Assembly: GCF_015160855.1 (NCBI RefSeq)
Contig: NZ_CP063373.1
Span: 1,426,001-1,490,000, forward strand
DNA: 64,000 nucleotides
Direction: 5' to 3'
From: Streptomyces ferrugineus
GTDB lineage: Bacteria > Actinomycetota > Actinomycetes > Streptomycetales > Streptomycetaceae
Shown here: in pieces, positions 57,560 through 64,000 of the stretch
How positions within the stretch are numbered: the stretch's first letter is position 1
Layout: the number at the start of each line of letters is the position of its first letter
The notes under the pieces: model-generated
What the model was told of the DNA's origin: nothing
What the model saw: the letters and a program-made list of their open reading frames with translations, nothing else
The model's database searches: none
Position numbers and translations under genes: made by a program

Positions 57560-59497
57560 CTACGGGACCCTGACCCACTGGGCCTTGCTGGGCGTCCCCT
57601 GGTCATCGGTCACGAACAGCATGTACCACCCCGACGGAACCAGATTCCGGTTCGTCGGCACATTCACCGTGATCTTGTCGCCGGACTTCTTGAAGTCCAG
57701 CGCCACCGACCGCTGGTCCACGTCCGTGACGTGCGTGGACGCGCTGGGCCTGATCAGCCGTACGTTCTCGATGGACGAGGCGTGCTGCGAGGTGAACGTG
57801 CCCTTCCCGCCGCGCTTGATGGTCTGCGGGCCGCCGGACAGCGACGGCTGCGCGTCCCGGTAGAGATACGGCGGCGTGTAGATCTCGATGCGCTGCTCGA
57901 ACTTGCCCGGCTTGGTGTTGGCCTTGTCGGCGTACAGCGAGTCCGAGCCGAAGAACATCACCCGGCCGTCGGGCAGCAGGATCGACCCCGAGTGGTAGTT
58001 GCGGCCCACCAGCGGGTCGGCGACCCGGTCGAGCCGGTTGGTGTCCGGGTGGTAGATCCGCGCCTCGAGGATGTTGGAGTCGCTGCGGCCCCGGTAGTCC
58101 TCGGAACCGCCCGACACCAGCACGGTGTCGTCCGGCAGCACCGACGACTGCGGATACCGCGTGCCCTTGTCCAGCGAGGGCCCGTCCACGAACTTCGGGC
58201 TGTCCGCCTTCAGATCGATGATCCGCGTCTTCTCGCTGGACTCCTTGGACTCGCCGACGCCACCGCCGCCGATCACCATGTACTTCTCGTCCTGCGCCGG
58301 CGGCAGCAGCACCGTGCCCGAGGTCTCCATCAGCTTGGGGTCGCTCAGCCCGGGCAGCTTGGTGAACTTGTTGGTGTCCACGTCCCAGATGCCGGGGTCG
58401 CGGCCCACGTCGTCGGGGCCGTAGCCAGCGTTGGAACCCGAGTAGAAGATCTTGCCGTTCTCCAGCGGGAACAGCGCCGGGTACGTCGGGAACTGCCGGA
58501 TCTTCTTCGTGTACGTCCACTTCTTGGTCTTCGGGTCGTACACCTCGTTCTTGCCCGGCACCAGCTGGCCGATGTCGTCGAGGCCGGAGACGCTGAGGAT
58601 CCTGCCGTCGCTCAGGGTGGTGAGCGTCGGGTACCAGCGGGCCTCCTTCATCGGGTCGACCTTGATGTACTTCTCGGCGACCGGGTCGAACTCGTAGGCG
58701 TCCCGGATGCCCTGGAAGTCCTTCTTGTCGAGGGCGAGCTTCTGCGCGATGCCGTACGTGTTGCGCGCGTCGGCGCCGGACAGGCCCTGCACCCGGTAGT
58801 TGTCCTGGGTACCGGTCTCGTACTGTCTGCCCTTCTTCTGCGCCTCGACGTAGATCCGGCCGAGACCGGGGTCGTTGCGCAGGAACTTGCCGGTCGCCTT
58901 GTCGAAGACCTTCTTCGCGCGCGGCACCAGCACCGGGTCCTTGGAGACGAACGTCTTGCCGTTCTCCTTGCCGGTGAACTTGGTGCCCGCGGGCAGCGTG
59001 ATCGGCTTGTCCGGGTTCTCGTTGTGGACGATCATCAGGCCGCCGGCCTTGGTGACGTCACCCTTGAGCTTCTCGTACCGCTTCGTGCCGCCCGCGATCA
59101 GCAGGTTGCCGTTGGCCAGCTGGGTGTGGCCGGTGCAGAACAGGTCGTTCGGCGTCGGCACCTTCTTGATCGTGCCCTTGACCGGGTCCCAGATACGGGT
59201 GTCGTACTTCTTCGCGTCGAAGTTGTCCTGGTTGTTGCCCGAACCAGCGACCAGCAGCACCTTGCCGGTGTGCAGGAGCGCCGCGTGGATGGTGTTCTGG
59301 CGGTACTCCTCGGGAAACTCGATGATCTCCCACTTGCCGTTCTCGGCTTTGTACTCGGGTCTGTTGATCTGGTACTGGTGGTATTTCTCGGTGCCGACGC
59401 GATAGAGCCACGGCCCGTTCATTCCGGCCAGCGCGAGCACCACCGCCGTGCCTATCGCGAGTCGACGGGCGCGGCGGCGGCCTGCACGGTCGTTCAT
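57560..59497 (-). CDS. glxA: Radical copper oxidase GlxA (galactose-oxidase-like)
   Basis: A 645-aa protein with one N-terminal membrane helix (LAIGTAVVLALAGMNGPWLY) that places the enzyme outside the cell membrane. Kelch-type beta-propeller followed by a C-terminal beta-domain. Copper-site residues are all present: Cys121 (DLFCTGHTQL), Trp288-Tyr289 (ARWYPTLTTL), Tyr501-His502 (GRNYHSGSILL) and His589 (SASTHVTDVDQR); the Cys121-Tyr289 pair forms the Tyr-Cys cofactor in this family. GlxA is needed for hyphal-tip glycan deposition and development. The start overlaps the cslA stop (ATGA). Confidence 0.95.
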   Translation of the reverse strand: MNDRAGRRRARRLAIGTAVVLALAGMNGPWLYRVGTEKYHQYQINRPEYKAENGKWEIIEFPEEYRQNTIHAALLHTGKVLLVAGSGNNQDNFDAKKYDTRIWDPVKGTIKKVPTPNDLFCTGHTQLANGNLLIAGGTKRYEKLKGDVTKAGGLMIVHNENPDKPITLPAGTKFTGKENGKTFVSKDPVLVPRAKKVFDKATGKFLRNDPGLGRIYVEAQKKGRQYETGTQDNYRVQGLSGADARNTYGIAQKLALDKKDFQGIRDAYEFDPVAEKYIKVDPMKEARWYPTLTTLSDGRILSVSGLDDIGQLVPGKNEVYDPKTKKWTYTKKIRQFPTYPALFPLENGKIFYSGSNAGYGPDDVGRDPGIWDVDTNKFTKLPGLSDPKLMETSGTVLLPPAQDEKYMVIGGGGVGESKESSEKTRIIDLKADSPKFVDGPSLDKGTRYPQSSVLPDDTVLVSGGSEDYRGRSDSNILEARIYHPDTNRLDRVADPLVGRNYHSGSILLPDGRVMFFGSDSLYADKANTKPGKFEQRIEIYTPPYLYRDAQPSLSGGPQTIKRGGKGTFTSQHASSIENVRLIRPSASTHVTDVDQRSVALDFKKSGDKITVNVPTNRNLVPSGWYMLFVTDDQGTPSKAQWVRVP

Positions 59498-61488
59498 TCC
59501 TTACGTCCCCCAAGTCCACCAAGGGCGATCTGCATGGTCTGGTCGTTGCCGCCGCTGCCGGACGCGGCCCAACTCGGCTTGTGCTGGGCGTGCGGGGCGT
59601 GCGCCGCGTGCTGCGTGGGCAGCGGCTGCGGTTGCGGCTGCGGCTGGTACGGCGCGGCCTGGGCCGGGGCGGGCTGGGCCGGCACCGTCGCGGCGGGCTT
59701 CTTCCTCTCCTGACGCAGCATGTAGCGCCAGGCGAAGATCGGGGTCGCGGTGATCAGCATGGCGAAGGTCGCCCAGATGATCATCGCGGGGTGCGAGTGC
59801 CCGTACACGAACCCGGCGGCGATGGACGCACCGAAGATCACGATGAAGTACCAGTGGTACCGGAAGGTCGCGAACCACCGGTCGGGGCTGGCGGAATCGC
59901 CCTTGGGCGTGACGACGAACTTGCTCTTGCGGCGCAGCACGGAGTCGAAGAACGCCTTCGCGTACAGCGGCGCCGACAGCGCGGACATCACCATGCCGGC
60001 GACACCGCCGGAGCCCTCGGGCTCGTGCGGCGAGACGTTGTGGCGGCGGTTCCAGACGTACAGGCCGATCTGGAGCGCGGAGGCGTTGCCGTAGAGCATC
60101 AGCCAGATCGTCGGGTCGATGTTCACACCCGAGGCGCCCAGGCCCAGGAACAGCGCGCAGCTCAGCGCGGCCAGGATCCAGTTGAGGGCGGACATCGGGT
60201 AGAAGATGATCATCATCGTGTAGTTGAAGAGCTTGCTCGGCGGCAGCGAGTACCAGCCCTTCCAGTACTGCTTGAGGATCGTCTCGTACGTCCCTCGCGA
60301 CCAGCGCATCTGCTGGGTGAAGAAGTCCGTCCAGGCGCTCGGCCCCTCACCGACGGCCAGCACGTCCGGCGTGTACACGGACCGCCACTTCTTGCCCGTG
60401 GCCGGGTTCTTGTGGCGGTGGATCTCGAATCCGGTCGCCATGTCCTCGGTGATCGAGTCGTACAGACCGCCGATCTGCTTGAGCGCCTTGATGCGTACGG
60501 CGTTCGACGTACCCACGAACATCGGGGCGCCGTAGCGGTTGCCGGCGCGCTGGATGAGGGCGTGGAAGAGGAACTGCTGCGACTCGGCGGCCTTGGTGAC
60601 GAAGTTGTCGTAGTTGCCGTACACCTGCGGGCCGATGACGAAGCCGACGTTCGGGTCGCGGAAGAAGCCGAGCATCCGCTCCAGGTAGTTGGGCAGCGGC
60701 ACGTGGTCGGTGTCGACGGAGGCGAAGAAGTCGTAGTCGTCGCCGTGCGCGTCGAGCCAGGCGTTGTAGTTGCCGTGCTTGGTCTTGGCGCGGTGCGGGC
60801 CCTTGGCCTGGTTCCACTTCGCGACGCCCTTGCGGGAGAAGTGGTGCACGCCGAGCCGCGCGCAGACCTCCTTGACCTCCGGATCGTCGCCCTCGTCGAG
60901 CAGCCAGACGTGCAGCAGACCCCGGTGGCGCAGCTTGACGGCCGCCTCCAGGGTCTTGGTCACCATCTCCAGCGGCTCCTTGCCGGGCACGAAGGAGGTG
61001 AGGAAGGCCACTCTCGTGCCGGTCTCCGGGACCACCGGGATCGGGTCGCGGGCGACCAGGGTGGCGTGCGCGTTGGACACCACGTTCATGCAGCGGAAGA
61101 ACTCGATCAGGCCGATCGAGACGAGCATCACCATGTCGAGCGTCGGCAGGAAGTCGAAGGCGGGATAGTCCCGTTCGGTCCAGTGCTCGGGCTGCAGCAG
61201 CCAGAACAGCAGGACCAGCGAGAGCACCGGGGCCGCGGCCAGCATCAGCGCGACCCTGATGCGGTGCGGCTCCTGCGAGATCAGCGAGCGGTACTGGACC
61301 CGGTACGGCTTGTTCGGGTCCGGCTGAGTGAGGGGACCGGCCAGCCTGCTGTAGTGCTTGTAGTCGTACTTCGGCAGCGTCTTCTTGATCCGGCGGAAGG
61401 CTCCGGTCCGGGTCTGCGAAGGCACCCGTAGCTGGGTGGTCTGAGACGGGTCGAAGTTCTGCCGGGCGCCCGTCGGCGTCGACGTCAT
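59494..61488 (-). CDS. cslA: Cellulose-synthase-like glycosyltransferase CslA
   Basis: A 664-aa membrane GT2 enzyme. Two helices near residues 78-96 and 110-128 precede the cytoplasmic GT-A domain with SVDTDHVPLPNYL (~259), TEDMATGFEIH (catalytic Asp, ~348) and QQMRWSRGT (Q-x-x-R-W, ~393). Several membrane helices follow, then a Pro/Ala/Gln-rich tail (PAQPAPAQAAPYQPQPQPQ). CslA makes a beta-glucan at growing tips and acts with GlxA and CslZ. Genes cslA and glxA overlap by 4 nt. Confidence 0.95.
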   Translation of the reverse strand: MTSTPTGARQNFDPSQTTQLRVPSQTRTGAFRRIKKTLPKYDYKHYSRLAGPLTQPDPNKPYRVQYRSLISQEPHRIRVALMLAAAPVLSLVLLFWLLQPEHWTERDYPAFDFLPTLDMVMLVSIGLIEFFRCMNVVSNAHATLVARDPIPVVPETGTRVAFLTSFVPGKEPLEMVTKTLEAAVKLRHRGLLHVWLLDEGDDPEVKEVCARLGVHHFSRKGVAKWNQAKGPHRAKTKHGNYNAWLDAHGDDYDFFASVDTDHVPLPNYLERMLGFFRDPNVGFVIGPQVYGNYDNFVTKAAESQQFLFHALIQRAGNRYGAPMFVGTSNAVRIKALKQIGGLYDSITEDMATGFEIHRHKNPATGKKWRSVYTPDVLAVGEGPSAWTDFFTQQMRWSRGTYETILKQYWKGWYSLPPSKLFNYTMMIIFYPMSALNWILAALSCALFLGLGASGVNIDPTIWLMLYGNASALQIGLYVWNRRHNVSPHEPEGSGGVAGMVMSALSAPLYAKAFFDSVLRRKSKFVVTPKGDSASPDRWFATFRYHWYFIVIFGASIAAGFVYGHSHPAMIIWATFAMLITATPIFAWRYMLRQERKKPAATVPAQPAPAQAAPYQPQPQPQPLPTQHAAHAPHAQHKPSWAASGSGGNDQTMQIALGGLGGRKE

Positions 61489-61811
61489 GAGTCATCCCCC
61501 CACACGCGGATCACGCGTGTCTGTCGGTTCCTTGTACGGCTGTTCCGGTCCCCCTCGACCTTCACAGGCGTATCAGTGGTGGGCCGCAGTCACCACATCC
61601 TCCACACCTTAGACATGGAAACGCGACCTTCCGGTTGCATCATGCCCCCCTCGGCATGCGGTCATGAACGGGACCCCCTACGCCCCGCAAAAACCGGCAA
61701 CCGGCTCCTTGCCCCCCAACTGCCGCGTATCCGCAGCATCTTGATAAACCCATCCCCAGGGTTCTACGGCGTTCCACATGATCGCAAGATGCGAAACGAG
61801 GTGTTTACCGG
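61489..61811. other. Intergenic region upstream of cslA
   Basis: A 323-bp gap, less GC-rich than its surroundings. ACACGCG-GATCA-CGCGTGT (61502-61520) is a perfect 7-bp-arm dyad 13 bp from the cslA start, a possible operator or leader hairpin. No gene seen. Confidence 0.5.
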
Positions 61812-62528
61812 TCATACGCGCTCATTGTGGCACCTGTGGGGGTGTTGTGTACCCGTTGTGGACACGCGGGCGCGGATGTTGCCGAAGTGCTCTCGTATCG
61901 CCTCCTCCGCCCGTATCGCGTCGCCCGAACGCACCGCGTCCACGATCTCCCGGTGCTGCCGGCAGGTGACCAGGGGATCCTGCGGGGCACCCCCGAGGTC
62001 GGTGTGAACCCGGTGAAAGGCGTCCCAGAACGCCTCCATCACCTCGCCGAGGAGCGCGTTGTCCAGACCTCGGTAGAGAGTGGCGTGAAACGCCCGGTCG
62101 GTCTCGGCGATCCCGTCGCCTCCTCGCGCGGCCTGCTCTTCCATACGGCCGACGAGCGCATCCAGTTCAACGAGGTCGGCGTCCGGTATCCGCCCCGCGA
62201 GCCGCGACACCAGCCCGGTCTCCACGGCCTCCCGCAGCTGCACGAGCTGCAGCAGGGTGTCCTCGCCCCGGTAGTGCCCCGCGACCGTGCGGAAGGCGAG
62301 GCCCTCGACCATCGGCGCCAGCGACATCGTGCCGACATACGTCCCGAACCCGTGCCGGATCTCCACGATGCCCATGGCCTGCAACCCCTTGAGCGCCTCA
62401 CGCACGGAATTGCGACTGGCACCCAGATGCTCCATCAGCTCGGGCTCCGTCGGCAGCGGGGCCCCGGAGGCCAGCCGGCGGTCGATGATGAGCTTCTTGA
62501 TCCGCTCCTGAAGGTCACGCGCTGCCAT
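61812..62528 (-). CDS. FadR/GntR-family transcriptional regulator
   Basis: A 238-aa protein. The winged HTH is at residues 5-70 (LQERIKKLIIDRRLASGAPLPTEPELMEHLGASRNSVREALKGLQAMGIVEIRHGFGTYV). The C-terminal FCD domain has LLQLVQLREAVETGLVSRLA, DRAFHATLYRGLDN, FHRVH and HREIVDAVRSGDAIRAEEAIREHFGNI; the Asp/His pattern fits a metal-dependent ligand pocket. The target could be its own operon; no link to cslA is shown. Confidence 0.93.
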   Translation of the reverse strand: MAARDLQERIKKLIIDRRLASGAPLPTEPELMEHLGASRNSVREALKGLQAMGIVEIRHGFGTYVGTMSLAPMVEGLAFRTVAGHYRGEDTLLQLVQLREAVETGLVSRLAGRIPDADLVELDALVGRMEEQAARGGDGIAETDRAFHATLYRGLDNALLGEVMEAFWDAFHRVHTDLGGAPQDPLVTCRQHREIVDAVRSGDAIRAEEAIREHFGNIRARVSTTGTQHPHRCHNERV

Positions 62529-62592
62529 GGCCAGAGAGTATCCGGCCAAACACGCGAACAGCCCCTCGCGTGCACGAGGGGCTGCTTGTCTG

Positions 62593-62666
62593 TGCGCCGC
62601 CAGGGACTCGAACCCCGGACCCGCTGATTAAGAGTCAGCTGCTCTAACCAACTGAGCTAGCGGCGC
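62593..62666 (-). tRNA. tRNA-Lys (anticodon CTT)
   Basis: A 74-nt cloverleaf on the minus strand. The acceptor GCGCCGC pairs with GCGGCGC, followed by discriminator A. D-arm GCTCAGTTGGTTAGAGC, anticodon arm CTGACTCTTAATCAG with CTT in the loop, T-arm CCGGGGTTCGAGTCCCTGG. CCA is not encoded. tRNA genes can be attachment sites, but no integrase or duplicated 3' end is visible nearby. Confidence 0.96.
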
Positions 62667-62853
62667 GTGCTGACGCCGTCGACTCTACATGACCTCCGGG
62701 GGTGCTCCTGACCACGTCACCGGGGTGGGGCGCGGGGGTGCCGGGGGCGATGTAAACCATTCGGACCGTCAACATGCGAGTCCGGAAGACAGTTGACAAA
62801 CTGACGGGGTGTACAGCCGCGGACATTTCCAACTGGAGTGTGAGGGGAATCGC

Positions 62854-64000
62854 ATGGAGGCTCGGGCTCCGGTATTCGAGGAATTCGACCCGGTGAGTGA
62901 CTGCGACTGCCCCGGATGCGTTCACTGGCAACGCGTCCTGCCGCATTCCCGGGCCGGCCGCCACCCCGCCGCCCACCGGGCGCTGATTCTCGCCGCAGCC
63001 GCCTCCACCACCGTCGTCGTCGGGCACACCGCCCCGGCCCTCGCCGCCCCCCACGCCCCCGACCGGCAGGTCGTTCCCGCAGGTGACGAGCCCAATACTC
63101 CCCAGGGCGGCAAGGCCCCGCTGCACGGTCCGGGTGGGAAGCCGGGCAAGCCGTCCGGGGTGGTCAAGGCGCCCTCGACCACCCGTGCCGAGATCATCAA
63201 GCGAGCCAAGAAATGGGTCGCCGCGAAGGTGCCGTACAGCATGTCCAAGTACTGGTCGGACGGATACCGGCAGGACTGCTCGGGCTTCGTCTCGATGGCC
63301 TGGAGCCTGCCCGGAAACGAATGGACGGGCAGTCTGGGGCAGTACGGCGTGCGAATCTCCAAGGGGGATCTGCAGCCCGGCGACATTCTGCTGTTCCACA
63401 ATCCGGCGGACCCCCAGAAAGGCTCGCACGTCGTCATTTTCGGCGGCTGGACGGACCACACGCGCACCTACTACGTCGCCTACGAGGAGGCGCCCCCGCA
63501 CGCCCGCCGGCAGGCCACGCCGTACGCCTATTGGAAGCACTCCGACCGCTATGTGGCCTACCGCTACAAGGGGCTCACGGGCGGCACGACGGGCAAGGAT
63601 CCGGTCAGCGGGGAGCAGGAGGGCGGGAAGGCGGACGGGGGGAAGTCCGAGGGCGGGAAGGCGGACGAGGGGAAGACGGACGGGGGGAAAACGGACGGCG
63701 GGAAGTCCGACAGTGCCAAGCCCGCGGGGCCGAAGCGGCCGGCCGCCTACCCCGGACGGGCGCATTTCGGGCCCGGGGCCAACAACAAGCACGTCACCCG
63801 ACTCGGCCGCATGCTCGTCGAGCGCGGGGCCGGCCGGTACTACACCTCCGGCCCCGGTCCCCGCTGGTCGGACGCGGACCGCCGGGCCACCCAGGCGTTC
63901 CAGCTCGCGCAGGGCTGGCGGGGCCAGGACGCCGACGGGCTGCCGGGGCCACGGACGTGGGCGCTGCTGGTGGCGGGCAAGGGCAAGGACATCTCGGCCG
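62854..64000 (+). CDS. NlpC/P60-type cell-wall hydrolase with peptidoglycan-binding domain, partial
   Basis: Runs off the window with 382 residues visible. The ATG has GAGGGG 6 nt upstream. The N-terminus is cytoplasmic-looking with SDCDCPGCVHWQ, then a hydrophobic stretch (ALILAAAASTTVVVGHTAPALAAP), probably an unusually placed signal. Residues ~115-245 carry the NlpC/P60-like fold: YRQDCSGFVSMAW (catalytic Cys) and KGSHVVIFGGW (His). A Lys/Gly repeat linker (GGKADGGKSEGGKADEGKTD, ~258-290) leads to a peptidoglycan-binding domain (VTRLGRMLVERGAGRYY, RATQAFQLAQGW, DGLPGPRTW). Confidence 0.85.
   Translation, partial: MEARAPVFEEFDPVSDCDCPGCVHWQRVLPHSRAGRHPAAHRALILAAAASTTVVVGHTAPALAAPHAPDRQVVPAGDEPNTPQGGKAPLHGPGGKPGKPSGVVKAPSTTRAEIIKRAKKWVAAKVPYSMSKYWSDGYRQDCSGFVSMAWSLPGNEWTGSLGQYGVRISKGDLQPGDILLFHNPADPQKGSHVVIFGGWTDHTRTYYVAYEEAPPHARRQATPYAYWKHSDRYVAYRYKGLTGGTTGKDPVSGEQEGGKADGGKSEGGKADEGKTDGGKTDGGKSDSAKPAGPKRPAAYPGRAHFGPGANNKHVTRLGRMLVERGAGRYYTSGPGPRWSDADRRATQAFQLAQGWRGQDADGLPGPRTWALLVAGKGKDISA

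Noticed and set aside
57731..61431. Plus-strand frames of 616-660 codons opposite glxA and cslA
   Set aside because: Both overlap well-known genes with conserved catalytic residues on the minus strand.
62593..62666. tRNA-Lys as attachment site of a mobile island
   Set aside because: No integrase nearby and no duplicated tRNA 3' end noticed in the window.
62644..63792. 382-codon minus-strand frame at the end of the window
   Set aside because: Opposite the NlpC/P60 protein, which has a good ribosome-binding site, catalytic Cys and a peptidoglycan-binding domain.

Overview
The window is chromosomal DNA of a Streptomyces or close relative. GC content is very high, third codon positions are almost always G or C, GTG starts and GTGA/ATGA gene overlaps are common, and it carries lineage markers: an SsgA-like sporulation protein, XRE/DUF5753/DUF397/DUF6879 regulators, class E and class F sortases with LAXTG substrates, and the cslA-glxA-cslZ hyphal-tip glycan locus.

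Layout. 0-13.3 kb: ordinary core genes (DUF445 end, secreted alginate-lyase-like protein, VOC protein, LLM oxidoreductase, family 2 glycosyltransferase, a frameshifted pseudogene, SsgA-like protein, a membrane-anchored sigma-factor-like protein, a large lipoprotein, membrane proteins, a Tat-exported M20 amidohydrolase, a small secreted protein), with three strong hairpin terminators. 13.6-20 kb: a run of small regulatory genes (three DUF5753 proteins, DUF6879, DUF397, a GRDP-like protein, an HATPase_c protein) with repeated operator-like motifs.

20.1-39.7 kb is the most interesting part: a ten-gene putative anti-phage/restriction island plus one small gene. Four minus-strand genes, each joined to the next by a 4-nt overlap, encode a 1587-aa fusion of a sacsin/HSP90-type ATPase with an SF2 helicase, a UvrD-like helicase, and homologues of DISARM DrmA and DrmB. 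Across a roughly 500-bp regulatory gap lie three plus-strand genes (an XRE-HTH fused to a GHKL ATPase, and two uncharacterised proteins). These converge on a minus-strand trio: Vsr-type endonuclease, a C5-methyltransferase homologue without the catalytic Pro-Cys motif, and a complete C5-cytosine methyltransferase. The DISARM phospholipase D nuclease (DrmC) is absent. The layout suggests a hybrid of DISARM and MORC/GHKL-type restriction-modification modules.

39.8-42.7 kb marks the island edge: a long imperfect palindrome, an IS481-family element with a 6-bp CCTAGG target duplication, and a decayed DUF222-HNH gene. 42.7-64 kb returns to core genes: SEC-C/TPR protein, GH30 galactanase-like enzyme, class E sortase, DUF6412-like protein, YidC-like insertase, FAH-family hydrolase, UPF0303 protein, Gfo/Idh/MocA oxidoreductase with a divergent ROK regulator, a LARTG surface protein, a HAD-IIA phosphatase with an IS5-family element at its stop codon, a MITE, a secreted protein with a downstream class F sortase, cslZ/glxA/cslA, a FadR-type regulator, tRNA-Lys(CTT), and a cell-wall hydrolase running off the end.

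All functional statements come from reading motifs and from family knowledge. No database search was run.
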